From the NCBI RefSeq assembly GCF_030052815.1, contig NC_079495.1, forward strand, positions 34,319,967-34,383,966: DNA of 64,000 nucleotides. The letters are read 5' to 3'. The notes beneath the pieces are model-generated. The model was not told where the DNA came from. It ran no database searches and worked only from the letters and a program-made list of their open reading frames with translations. The position numbers were made by a program, and so were the translations under genes. How positions within the stretch are numbered: the first letter of the stretch is position 1; each line of letters starts with the position of its first letter. Shown here in pieces: positions 1 to 11,564 of the stretch. This DNA comes from Hevea brasiliensis (lineage: Eukaryota; Streptophyta; Magnoliopsida; Malpighiales; Euphorbiaceae).

Positions 1-3000
1 TGTAAATTAACTTATGAGTATAACTTAATGATTTAAACTGCAATGTGCATGAGTTATGAAATGTTTTGAGATATTATTTCTTGATTTGAAATTTTGATTT
101 TAAATTGAAGTGTTGCTATTGCTGTTGATTTGAAGTTTGGTGATTGCAATTGGAGTTGTGATTGAAAAATATATTGGGAGTGTGTGACACCCTTACCCGT
201 CTACAGTATATCCGAGTAAGATATGTCACACAGTGTACCGGAATACTCTATTTTATCTCAATCATTTTTATTCTTTCTTAATTTATTTTTATCATAGTTT
301 TGAATATAATTTGTGAAATATAATTCATTTAAGTCATTTATTGAAATTATAATTTATTTGAGGTTCCGAAAATTTTATAGAAAATCCGCAGTGATCTGGC
401 TAAAAATGGAGAAAACAGTTCTTCGGAACCTGTGAAAAACACTTCCAATAATCATTTCCAATCATTCTCAAACTCCAATAATTATCAAAATCTCAATATT
501 TTTCAACAACATTTCCATTTCTCAATCATTCATTTCTCATGGTATTCATATATAAGCAATAAATAAATACTCAATTTTCCATTCATAAACACAAATTTCA
601 CTATTTACATTAACATCAAAATACATTACATAAGTCTCAATTACACAAGAGAAAATAAAAGTTAGTTACAAAATACCAAAATGAAACCTAGTGTCCTACC
701 AATGCACTGAAGGTGGTGAGGTGACACAGACACTATGCAGAGCTGCAGGAGGTCTCACCCAGTCTGTGGTCTACTGGGCTCTCGGTCAGTATCTCCAGAA
801 ACTACGCATGGCAAAAGCAACGCGCTAAGTAATAATGCTTAGTGGTGCCAGTAATAAAATAAAAAGAAATAACAGGAAGTAAATATGCAGTGCATGTTTT
901 GATATCTAATGCAGATAATTTTTTTTATCATTATTGGTAATCTTATTTATTATGTACTTGTTCTATTCATTATTTCATTAAATTTGTTCACTTTCATTTT
1001 TGGGTGCCCAAGTAACCTAAACTAGATGACTGGACTGGATAAACGGGTAAACTGGCACTGGGTATCTAGTACCTCGGGCCATCACACCATCGGTCACATA
1101 TGCATCTCGGTTGTGCAATGAGCGGCTAATAAGCTGTAATAACAATAGGCACAAGGCCAAATATCAATACAATGTCAGAATGGCTAAAAGCCATGAAATC
1201 ACAGAATGACATAATGCCATGTGCAGTACTGCTAACTGAACCCTATTGGCATGCCAAGCTATCCAAACCAATCTTGTTAGGTATACTAGGGCATTTCACA
1301 CTTTTAAGTTTCATAATTTTTGGAATTTAAGTTTTAGTATTACTATTCTATTCATTGGTCAACAAAAATGTTGACTTTTGCATAGGCAATAGGTACATTG
1401 GTTTTAATATCATCAACATACCACATTTTGCATTCAAAATTTGTTGGTATTGGTTGCCAATACCATTTCTAAGCTTAATGTTAGTTGGGCAGAATTTTCA
1501 CTTTTTATGCCTTGTTTTTACTGTTCCATTAGTCAATTTTGCATTGGGAATTTAGCAAACTGATCAACATGAAAGTTGTTCCTTATTTTGTCTAGTTGCA
1601 TTTCCTTTTTTGAATCACTCCATTTGGAGTTTTGTAGCTCAAGTTATAGTCCAAAAACCACAACTGGCCGGATTGAAAATTTTCTGGACTGATCATATCT
1701 ATAGTGCAGTGAATAGTGACTTTAACTCACTTGTTGGATAGGTTCTGGTCATAATTTAGGTTAGGTTTCTTCATGAAAGTTGTTGGTCTATATCTCATCT
1801 TGTTGCTGGTAAAATTTTAGGTCAATTGGACCATTCTACACTAAGTTATGGCCAAATGACCAAACACTATTTATTTGGTCATTTTGTAGAAAGAGACTGC
1901 AGATCACCCGGATTAGGGCAAGCTTTTGGTCTACTTGGTTTGATTTTATGGGCATGGTTTCTTCATCAAAGTTGTGCCATTATGTGTCTAGTTTCATTTC
2001 CAATTGGCCTTGCACCAATTGAACCTGTAAAATTCAAGTTATGGCTGCCCAAACCTGCTGGACTCATGTCCAATTCTGCAGGTCACCATGGGCAGCCACA
2101 CCAACTGCAATTCCCACTAATCAAACCACCTCATTTCTTATTTACACATAACCAAATGGTCACTAATTGACCATTAAAACTCACTTTCATCATTACATGA
2201 TCAAAGTCTCCATTTCATGCTCAAACCCTAACTCCAATTTACAATTCATGGCATACACACACCAAACTCATACCAAATCACTTTATCCATCATCTATACT
2301 CATCAATAACATAATTAAGCCACTTAATTTCATCAAAAACAAAAAATCCTTAAACTTTCTTATGGCTGAAAAATTTAGAGATTTCATTTACTCAAGTTTT
2401 TCTTTTAATTTCACACAATTTCTACTTGATTTAGCATGCTTACAAGATTAAAGAAAGAAAAAAAAATTGTTTAGTGCACTAACATTTTTGAGCTTCACTT
2501 AATCTTGATTAAACCTCCCTAATCTCTTCTTCTTTGGCTGCCAATAGCTTTTTCTAGGTGAAAGATCAAATTTTTGTGAAGGGACTTTGCAATTTTGGTG
2601 AACAAATGGAGAGGAAATTCAAGCTTTTAAGCTTGAAAATGGTGGAATCTCTTCTCTCTCTCTCTCTCAATGTTTTTGGCTGCCCAAAGGTTGAAGATGC
2701 AGATTGGTTTTTTCAATTTTTTGGTCTCTTTTATCTCTTTTAATGAGTTTAACAAATTATGATTGGTGGAGGAAATTTAAATGACATCATATGATGTCAT
2801 AATTAGTATTTTCTTTCATTTTCTTTTATTCTCTTCTCTACTCATTTCCAATTTAATTTTTAGCAATATTTATTTATATTTTAGATCATAATAATTATTT
2901 GCTTAACTGGACAAGTCGGCCAAAAATCATCTCTGAAGACGAAATGACCAAAATGCCCTTCATTTGGCTTAACGGGCCAAAATTGTCTGTACCAATTGAA

Positions 3001-3642
3001 AAATTTTTCTAAGCATTTCCTTGGCATTCTAATGCCATAAGAACCTCGATGACCCTTCTCTGGAGTCCCAAAAATTATTTTATAATTTTTCTCCTTGGTC
3101 TAGGGCTCCTAGTTGCGAGAACCATAACTTCTTACTAGGTTACCCATCGTTAGGGCACCGGCTCATTTAACATGATTGCATTTTATTTCTAAAATTTTTC
3201 CTAAATTTTTCTTAATAATATTTGAGTTAATTATGGTTCCTCACTTTAGTTTAAATATTTTTCCGGACATTCTAACTGTCCGGACCGACACTGGTCACCA
3301 GAACAGTATAATGTACGGAGTTGATACAGGGAGGGTGTTACAGAGTGTTTCTATTTTCAGGTTTTGAAGAACTGTTTTCTCAAAATACAGACGGCACTCT
3401 GCCGAAATTTTTTTAAAAATTACGAAGATTTTAAATATCCAAAAATATGATTTATATTTGGACTCTAAATGAAGGTTTTTAATATTTGAAAAAAAAAATT
3501 TTACCCACCAATTCCAAAGTGAACGAAAATTATTTTAAAATCCCTTGTAGTATATTTAATGGGTTACCGGTAGGTGAAGTACGATAATTCATTAGGTGTA
3601 CTACAGGAATATGTTACATCTTACGAGGAGTAGGGTGTGACA
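1..3642 (+). mobile_element. 3' part of a Tekay-like LTR, split by a solo LTR
   Basis: The outer pieces 1-182 and 3348-3642 form the end of one LTR in coding (+) orientation. Near 3350-3410 it carries the same block as the other LTRs here (a TTCAGGTTTTGAAGAACTG-like stretch, then a CGGCACTCTGCCG-like stretch, compare 7600-7670). It ends in GTGTGACA at 3642. The next bases (TACAT, then CGAGATTTTGG) are uninterrupted integrase sequence, so this LTR is itself inserted in the integrase of the element that follows. The other TACAT copy would lie before the window. Its start is outside the window, so solo LTR versus full element cannot be decided. Confidence 0.7.
183..3342 (-). mobile_element. Solo Tekay-type LTR, TSD GAGTG
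   Basis: The segment starts TGTGACACCC and ends GGGTGTTACA, the same termini as the LTRs of complete elements G1 and G2. It is flanked by perfect 5 bp duplications GAGTG (178-182 and 3343-3347). There is no internal region, so it is a solo LTR left by LTR-LTR recombination. By comparison with G1 and G2, whose coding strand is minus, this LTR also reads on the minus strand. Small reading frames inside it recur in other LTR copies and are not taken as genes. Confidence 0.9.
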
Positions 3643-4542
3643 TACATCGAGATTTTGGAAGAAGTTACATGAATCCTTGGGTACACAACTCTACTTTAGC
3701 ACAGCTTTCCATCCTCAGAAGGATGGGCAATCAGAAAGAGTAATCTAGGTAAACATTGAAATCAATTGAATTAACACAAATATTGAAGTGAAATGATAAT
3801 AACAAAATGAAATATATGATAGGTCCTTGAGGATATGCTGAGAAGTTATGTTATCGAGTTTGAGGGAAGTTGGGATAGATATCTCCCACTGGCAAAATTT
3901 GCATACAATAATAGCTACCAAGATAGCATCCAAATGGCCTCGTATGAAGCATTGCATGGGAGGAAATGTATAACTCCAGTGTGTTGGACTGAATTGGGTG
4001 AAGATAAACTGGTAGGGCCAGATCTAGTGAAATAGATTGAGGAGAAGGTAAAGTTAATCAAAGCCAATCTGAAAGTTACCTCAGATAGACAGAAAGCTTA
4101 TGCCGACCTGAAGAGAAAAGAAATAAAATATGCAGTTGGAGAAAAAATGTTTCTCAAAGTCTCACCATGAAAAAAAGTATTGAGGTTTGGAAGAAAGAGT
4201 AAGTTAAGCTCTAGGTTCATTAGCCCATATGAAGTCATTGAACGTGTGGCACCAGTGGCCTACAGGCTAGCTTTATCACCAGAGCTGGATAAGATCCGTA
4301 ATGTATTTCATGTAACCATGCTGAGAAGATACCACTTAGATCCTTCACATGTCATCTCCATGGAAGAAATTGAAGTACAACCAGATTTGACATATGAAGA
4401 AGAACCCATACGGATCCTGGCTCGGGAAATGAAAGAGTTGAGGAATAAGCAGATTCCACTGGTGAAAGTGCTTTGGAGGCACCACAACACCGAGGAGGAA
4501 ACTTGGAAAAGTGAAGAGACGATGAGGCAACAGTACTCTTAA
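3643..4542 (+). pseudogene. Integrase C-terminal half plus chromodomain, Tekay-like chromovirus remnant
   Basis: Translation gives the integrase core around '[15 protein letters not shown]', the C-terminal domain with 'RLALSPELDKIRNVFHVT', and a chromodomain-like tail 'LVKVLWRHHNTEEETW' that should tether the integration complex to chromatin. The frame carries in-frame stops at 3746, 4033 and 4168, so it is dead. An intron-like 74 bp block sits at 3749-3822, and the reading frame differs on its two sides. A polypurine tract and 3' LTR follow directly. The upstream part of the polyprotein is cut off by the LTR ending at 3642. Confidence 0.85.
3749..3822 (+). other. Putative intron in integrase (copy 1 of 3)
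   Basis: A 74 bp, very AT-rich block begins TAG|GTAAAC and ends GATAG|GTCC. It separates codons that are contiguous in related integrases, falls between codons (phase 0) and contains in-frame stops. The same block lies at the same codon boundary in G1 (41478-41552) and G2 (about 54049-54122). Splicing is inferred from GT...AG ends, length and position only. In this copy the last exon codon is TAG where G1 has CAG. Confidence 0.6.
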
Positions 4543-4582
4543 CTATTTGCATCAGGTAAATTTCGAGGACGAAATTTAAATT

Positions 4583-4594
4583 AGAGGGGAAGAG
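4583..4594 (+). other. Polypurine tract
   Basis: The purine run AGAGGGGAAGAG lies immediately before the 3' LTR (starts 4596) and downstream of the chromodomain stop. This is where plus-strand DNA synthesis is primed in LTR retrotransposons. The same tract occurs in G1 (40705-40716, minus) and G2 (53277-53288, minus). Confidence 0.8.
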
Positions 4595-4595
4595 T

Positions 4596-7500
4596 TGTAA
4601 CACCCTCACTGCAGTAATTCCGTACATTCTACTGTTCCGGTGACCAGTGTTGGTCCGGACAACTAGAACGCCTGCAAAAACATTTAGACTAAAATGAGGA
4701 GCCATAATTAACTCAAATAATAATAAGAAAAATTTAGGAAAAATTTTAGAAATAAAATACAACCAAGTTAAATGAGTCGGTGCCCTAGTGATGGGTAACC
4801 CAGTAGGAAGTTGCGGTCCTCTCAGTTAGGAGCCCTAAACTAGAAAGAAAATTTATAAAATAATTTTTGGGACTCCAGAGAAGAGTCATTGAGGTTTCGA
4901 TGGCATTAGAATGCCAAGAAAATATTTAGAAAAATTTTTAGATTGGTACAGACGATTTTAGCTCATTAAGCTAAACGGAGGGCATTTTGGTCATTTTGTC
5001 TCCAGAGATGATTTTTGACCAACATGTCCAATTAAGTATATAAATTATATGATATCAAATATGAATAAACATTGCAAAAAATTGAAATTTAAAGTGAGTA
5101 GTAAAGAGAAGAAAAGAAATAAAGATAATATTGATTTATTAGGTAAGCATGAGATCATTTAAAATTTTTTGCCAATCAAAATGCAATAAAATCATTCATA
5201 ATACATTAAAAAGAGAGAAAAGAAGTCAAAAATCTGGAACAAACCATCAGCCATCTTCCTCCATTCCAAGCCATACCATATTCTTCATCCCTCTCCTCCA
5301 TTGCCAAGTTTTCCAAAGCTTGGTTCCTTGGTTTTTCTTCAACCAAATCCTAAGTTTCCAATACAAAACCTTAATATTTTATCTTAGTGAAGCTTTTGTG
5401 AGCAAAAAGAAGTAAAAAGGAAGAGCTTTTACAAGCTTGGAATTGACTCCATTCAAGGCTAGTGACCAAACTCTTCCTTCCTCTTTAAATTCATGTTGAG
5501 GGAGTGGAATTGAGTGTAAATTTACAAGAAAATGGAATAAACATCATATGTATACCTTCCCCAAAATTTCAACAGCCTTGGACTTGGTAGGGTTTTGAAG
5601 ATTTCTTTGAATTAAAATGATACCATAGCTGCCTTAACACTAATCTCTTGATTAGGATAATGAAGTATAAGTAAATGCATAATTTGAAATGGATGAGTTA
5701 GGGTTTGGGCACAAATTTGAGACTTTGTTCATGTATTGGTGAAAGAAAGTTTTGATGGTCAATTAGTAACCATTTGGTTATGTGTGATTAAGAGATGAAG
5801 TGATTTATTCCATGGGAATTGAAGTTAGGTATACTGCCCTTGGTGACCTGTAGGACTGGGTATGAGTCCAGCAGGTTTGGGCAGCTATAACTTGGGTTGT
5901 GTAGGTTCTATTGGTGCAAGGCCAATTGGACATGAAATTAGACACATAATGGCACAATTTTGGTGAAGGTTTGGGTAGTATAACTTGGGTTGTGTAGGTT
6001 CAATTGGTGCAAGGCCAATTGGACATGAAATTAGACACATAATGGCACAATTTTGGTGAAGGAACTCTGTTTAGAAACAAATCATAGGATGCCCTAAAAT
6101 TTGACCAAATCCCAGTGACTTACATTCTGCCTGGGTAAAATAACCAAATAAATAGTGTTCATTCATTTGGTCATAACTCAATGTAGAAAGGTCCAATTGA
6201 CCTGAATGTTTACCAGTAGAAAGCAGAGACATAGCCCTACAACTTTCATGAAGAAAACAAACCCAAATTTTGACTATAACATGTCCAAAAACTGACCTGT
6301 AGTCAGTGTACAAAAACTGCAGAATTGATTCTATCCATAAATTCTGGAAAAATTACAATCCGGCCAGTTATGGTGCTTAGGCCATAACTTAAGCAACAAA
6401 ACTCCAAATGGAGTGATTCAAAAAAAAAAATGTTATTAGACACAATAAGTAACAACTTTTATGAAGAACATTTGGCCAAATTCTCACTGTAGAATGGCCT
6501 AATGGAACAGTGAACTCTAGCACCCATAACTGAAATTTTTGATTTATTCAACATTGGTTAGAAGCATGGATTGGCAACTAATGCCAACACTTTTAGGAAC
6601 CAAAATGTGGTAAATTTATGTAATTAGGACTTATGTAGCTATTATGCATTGGAAAGTCAATAATTTGACCTAAATAGTAAAATGAATAGTAACCTTACAT
6701 GTAAAGCATGAAAATTCAATCAATAACTTGGTAATGTGCCATAGTAGACCTAGTAAGATTGGTTTGGATAAGTTGGCATGCCAATAGGGTTCAGTTAGCA
6801 GTACTGCATATGACATTATGCCATTCTATGATTTTATGGCTTTTAGCTATTCTGATATTATGATGATACTTGGCCTTGTGCCTAATGTTACAACTTATCA
6901 GCTGTTCTGTTGCACACTGGGAGACACTATGTGACCGATGGTGTGACGGCCTGAGGTACTTGGTACCCAGTACCAGTTTACCCATTTATCCAGTCCAGTT
7001 ATCCAGTATAGGTTACTTCGGCAATAAAAAATGAAAGTTGATAAATTTAATGAAATAATGGATATAACAAGTACCAAATAAATAAGACTAAAAATAATTA
7101 CTAAAAATTTGTCTATATGAGACATCAATATACACACTGCATATTTATTTTATTTTAGTTTTTTTATTTTATTATTGGCACCACTAAGCATTATTGCTTA
7201 GCGCATTACTTTTTTCCACGCGTAGGTACTGGAGATACGGAGCGCGATCCCAGTAGACCCGAGTCAGGGTGAGAGTCAGATATGCTAGTGTCCTATGTCA
7301 CCTCTCAGCTACAGTGCATTGGTAGGATGCTAGGCTATATTTTGTATTTTGTATTTTGTATTTTTGTAAATTTTGTAATTAAACTTTTATTTTGTCATGT
7401 ACATTGAAACTTATGTGATTATATATTAATGAAATTATCTGTAAATGGTGTTCATAAATGAAAGTTGAGTATTTATTTATGATTTGAGTATAAATATGAT

Positions 7501-7859
7501 GTGAATTGAATGATTGGAAACTTCAAGAAATTGATGATAAATTGTTGAAAATTGATGTGATAATTAGGAGTTGTGGAATAAAAATGATTATTTGAAGTGT
7601 TTTTCACAGGTTCTGAAGAACTGTTTTCTCCATTTTTAGTCGGTACTCTGTCGGATTTTCTATAAAATTTGCGGAACCTTAAATGAATTTATAATTTCTA
7701 TAAATGACTTAAATGAGTCAAATCTCCCAAATTGCATTTCATCATTATAAAGAAATAAATTAAGGAAGGATAAAAATAATTGAGATAAAATATGGTGTTT
7801 CGGTACACAGTGTGGCATATCTTGCTCGGTTATACTGTAGACGGATAAGGGGTGTCACA
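4596..7859 (+). mobile_element. 3' LTR of plus-strand Tekay-like element
   Basis: The LTR starts TGTAACACCC right after the polypurine tract and ends GGGGTGTCACA at 7859. At about 3.26 kb it matches, in reverse complement, the LTRs of G1 and G2. It holds a 93 bp tandem duplication (5886-6062) and the conserved CTAAGCA/TGCTTAG hairpin near 7184-7203. The element interrupts Athila-like gag DNA that resumes at 7860; the expected flanking duplicate (CTATT at 7860-7864) lies upstream of the window. Confidence 0.88.
5886..6062. repeat. 93 bp tandem duplication inside LTR
   Basis: The sequence beginning TATAACTTGGGTTGTGTAGG occurs at 5886 and again at 5979 with near identity up to GGTGAAGG. It duplicates one segment of the degenerate modules that build these LTRs and is absent from the corresponding place in G1 and G2. 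Confidence 0.85.
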
Positions 7860-9130
7860 CTATTATTGTTGAGCTACCAGGAAACCTTCCATCATGGATT
7901 CCATGGTCATCTTCGGTTCAGGTTACTGAGGTTAAGGAGGCGGTGGTGGCTGTGCAAAGTTTTGGCCTCTGTTCTGAAATCCAGGGGGTGTTAGTAGTTT
8001 GTACCCCTATTGTTTGTTTGTTGGCTATTTCTGTTGGTTTGACCATGAGAAATTTGGGTAGTTCCTCCATCTAGGGTTGTAAGTGTTTGAATATAGATTG
8101 TTGGGCTGCCTCTGGTTGAAGTTTCCCCCATTATTGAGATAGTTGATTTGTTCTGTGGAGCTATTGAATTCTGAGGTTGTATATCCTCCTCCATAGTCGT
8201 CGCAATGCTAGTTGCTTGTACCAACTGCGTTGGCTTGCATTCTATCGAGTCTCTTTGTGAGCTGATCAAATTGAGCATTTATCATGCTTAGGGCGTCCAC
8301 TTCCAGGACCCTTGTTGTTCTCCTTGCTGTTCCTCTTTCATTTGAGCACTCATAATTATGATATGCGACCCTCTCTAGAAGTTCAAGTGCTTGTGTCACT
8401 ATTTTCTCCATTAGGTCACCTTCTGTAGTCGAATTTACTGTGCTCCTTGTAGAGGGTAGTAACCCATTATAGAAATTTTGCATTAGTAGCCAATCCTCTA
8501 TGCCATGGTGTGGACATTCTCTCTGCAGGTCCTTATATCTTTCCCATGCATCATAGAGTGATTCACCTTCCTTTTATCTGAAGGTGTTGAGCTCAAGCCT
8601 CAGTCTTGCAGTCTTTACAGGTGGGAAATGCCTTGCTAGAAAAGCTTGTGAGAGATTTTCCCAGGTGGTGAATGTTCCAGCTGGTTGAGAAAGTAACCAC
8701 TTTCTTACTCTTTCTTGAAGGGATAATGGGAATGCTCTGAGTCTTATGGCTTGATCAGACACTCCTTTCATCTTAAACGTGTCATATAGGGCAAGAAAGC
8801 ACTGGAGGTGATAGTGTGGATCTTCTGTTGGTGAACCTTCAAACTGGGTTTATTGAATCATTTGAAGCCATGCTGGTTTTAACTCAAAGTTATTGGCTTC
8901 CACTGTGGGTCTTGTGACACTGGGCTGAAATCCTTGGATAGATGGAGCTCCGTAGTCTCTCAAGAGTCTTGGCCTGTCATTATTATTGGCCATGGTTGGA
9001 ATTTTGGGATCTTGATCGTGCTCTTGATGTTTCCTTTCCCTCCTGATGGCTCTCAGAGTTCATTCTATCTCTGGATCACAGTCCAAGATTTCTTCTTCTG
9101 GCCTTGTTCTGGTCATATACCAGGTCAGGC
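7860..9130 (-). pseudogene. Athila-like gag (element #2), decayed
   Basis: The minus strand encodes a Ty3/gypsy capsid region with 'KGVSDQAIRLRAFPLSLQ' and 'FTTWENLSQAFLARHFPP', typical of Athila-type gag, in which capsid coats the element RNA. An N-terminal part lies around 8780-9130 and a C-terminal part (8208-8483) includes 'DALSMINAQFDQLTKRLD'. Several stops and frame changes break it. It follows the primer site and 5' LTR at 9239-10861, so the order is correct for an element read on the minus strand. At 7860 it is cut by the Tekay-type 3' LTR. The same gag is found in element #1 at 20349-21055. Confidence 0.8.
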
Positions 9131-9238
9131 ACCTGAGAGAAAAGAAAAGAAATAAAACAAATCAAATAAAATTAGATAATAAATATAATTGCCTAAATTA
9201 GCTAAATTGCCTATTGCTCGATATTACTAAAGCCAAAT

Positions 9239-9256
9239 TTCCTGGCAACGGCTCAA
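9239..9256 (-). other. Primer binding site, tRNA-Asp type (degenerate)
   Basis: On the minus strand the sequence reads close to TTGAGCCGTTGCCAGGA, a degenerate form of the TGGCGCCGTTGCCGGGGA primer site used by Athila/Tat elements and complementary to the 3' end of tRNA-Asp. It lies a few bases inside the LTR end at about 9263. Confidence 0.75.
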
Positions 9257-9262
9257 AAAACT

Positions 9263-10861
9263 TGTTTACTGGTTCTACAACCACCGCAAGTGCACGAATC
9301 GCTAACCAGTAATAAAGTGATGAGTAAAGTATCATTCCCATGAGGAATTTAATTAGTAACTACCAAACTACACAATGATTTTAACTGTTTAGGCTATCGA
9401 ATAATGAGGGAATGAAAGTTATTTATTTTAAACACTAAAATGATAAACTTAAAATGAAATAATCTATTTTGAAACAATTTTGGAATTAAGATTTCACACT
9501 TGAATCTTACTATGGTTGTTATCTTGTTTATTTACTGGATTAAGAATCATTTGCCTTGATGGAAATTAATCCTAAGGTATCCTAAGTCCTCTCTCAAGGC
9601 ACTTAGGGTGTATTTTAATAACTTAAACCCGACTTTTATAGCGATCAAATTAATTAAAACTCTTTAAGGTCTTTGACCAATTTTGAAATTCCACAAAGGT
9701 AATAAGCCTATGTCTAGGTCAGAATTCCTAGGTTCAAAATCTTGATTTTCTAATATTAATCTTCACCTTTCAGTCGTTCAATTAATATCTATAATCAATA
9801 CTAGGTGAATACCAATACATAGCATGCATTAAGATCATAAGAAATTAAATCAAGTAACAAATCTCAAATCCAATAAATAAAACTTAATGTTTATCCATAA
9901 TAATGATTACAAGCATTACTCTCCCAATTTCAAAATATGAAAGTTACTCACTCATGGTGAGTTTAGCAAACATAATAAAAATGAAGTAAAGAACAATAAA
10001 AATTCGTTTAAGGAAATGGAATGAAAAAACCGAAGAGGGTTTGCAGCTTTGATCTTGTGAAACTTCGGCTGAAAAACTCCTCCTTGATACTGATATTCTT
10101 CTCCTCAAGATGGCTGAAGAGAGTGCAAAAGCGAGCACTCTTTAAAACTCCTAAAAAGCTCTGTAAAAAGATTCCTCCTTCCTTTGATATTTTTTTCTTC
10201 TATTTATAATAGCTGTTATAGGTTTAGGTCATTTTGAGTCTAAAAAGCCTTACGAGTCTGATTTGAATGTGTAAACAAAAGCAGGAATTCGGGTTAGGAA
10301 ACTGGCTGCCGCATGGTACACGGCCCTGGGCTGTGTAACTTACTGGAGCGAAATGGCAGAGTCTTGCATTGGCACAGAGACTTAAACGGGTCTGCGTTGG
10401 CTACACGAGTCGATTTACACGACCCATGTACTTTTGTTCTTAGAAAATTCTTTAAGTTTGTGTCCGGTAGAGACTTACATGGGTCCTTACAGATTACACG
10501 GGTCCTTACAGATTACACGGGTCCAATTACACGGCTCGTGTACTTTTGTTCCTCCATTGGCCCTCTGGCTTTCATTTGGTAGAAAGTTACACAGGTCTGT
10601 AGCTTTACTTATGTGACCCGTGTACTTTGTATCAGTTGCAATTCTCATTCTTTTGACCTCTCCAAGCTTCCTTTTGCACTTCTATGCTTTGGGGCTTCAC
10701 TCAAACACCTGAAATGATGCAGAAAATATGAAATTAAGAGCTTAACAATAGAAATTACAAAAACTAATGAAATCAACTACTATACATGAGATTACTTACC
10801 TAAATGCTATGAGATAGTATACAAAAATGCTTAAAAACATCTATACAATTCAAGTGTATCA
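9263..10861 (-). mobile_element. 5' LTR of Athila-like element #2
   Basis: On the minus strand it starts TGATACACTTG (at 10861) and ends ACA (at 9263), about 1.6 kb, directly before the tRNA-Asp-type primer site. The last ~680 bp (right side) match 21056-21733, the truncated LTR of element #1. The outer end abuts a 39 bp integrase scrap of element #1, so #2 is inserted in #1. Confidence 0.78.
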
Positions 10862-10900
10862 GCCACATCTTGTAAAGATGTACTTCTTCAGGAACTTGAT
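10862..10900 (-). pseudogene. 39 bp integrase fragment of Athila-like element #1
   Basis: Read on the minus strand these bases give 'IKFLKKYIFTRCG', the direct continuation of the integrase that breaks at 18642 ('TNNARVV'). TTGAT (10896-10900) is repeated at 18637-18641. The solo LTR 10901-18636 therefore split one integrase, and element #2 interrupted the same gene 39 bp away. Confidence 0.82.
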
Positions 10901-11564
10901 TGTAACACCCCTCACTTGACTACAGTGTAGCCGAGCAAGGCGTGCTACATTCGGTGCTGGAGCACCCTAACTTACCTTACTTTATTTCTTTAAAAATTTT
11001 GTTCTCGTTATATTTAATATCGATTATTTTTCAACGGAGAAACTAACGGAGTTTTCCCTATTTTATTATCATTTGACGTGTTATACTATTCACCTGTTTG
11101 AAAATTTCAATAATATTTTACAATAAAAATCTCATCAATTATTTTCATAACCATCTCATAATTCACATCTCCTTCATATATCTCAATTTCATATTCATTT
11201 CCTTGCATTATCTATATATTTCAAATTTGTCTTCAAATCCATACAATCTCATTCATGCTCAAATCACATAAGTAAAATTTTCAAATTTCATTAATTTACA
11301 TAATTTCATAATTTACATGATATATAAATTAATTATATATGAAAAAGCTAATTTATTAATTTACATCACATTTCTATTAATTACCTGTTCATAATCTACA
11401 TTATAATATAATATCTAGCATTTTATACAAAATACAAAATATGATCTATATGGCCCCTATCTACATGCATTGCTGAGGAGGTGACAACCTTGAATACTTC
11501 AGACACTTCTGCAGATTTGGACTCTAAAAATCTTAGTCAAAGTACCTGTGCGAGGAAACAAATC

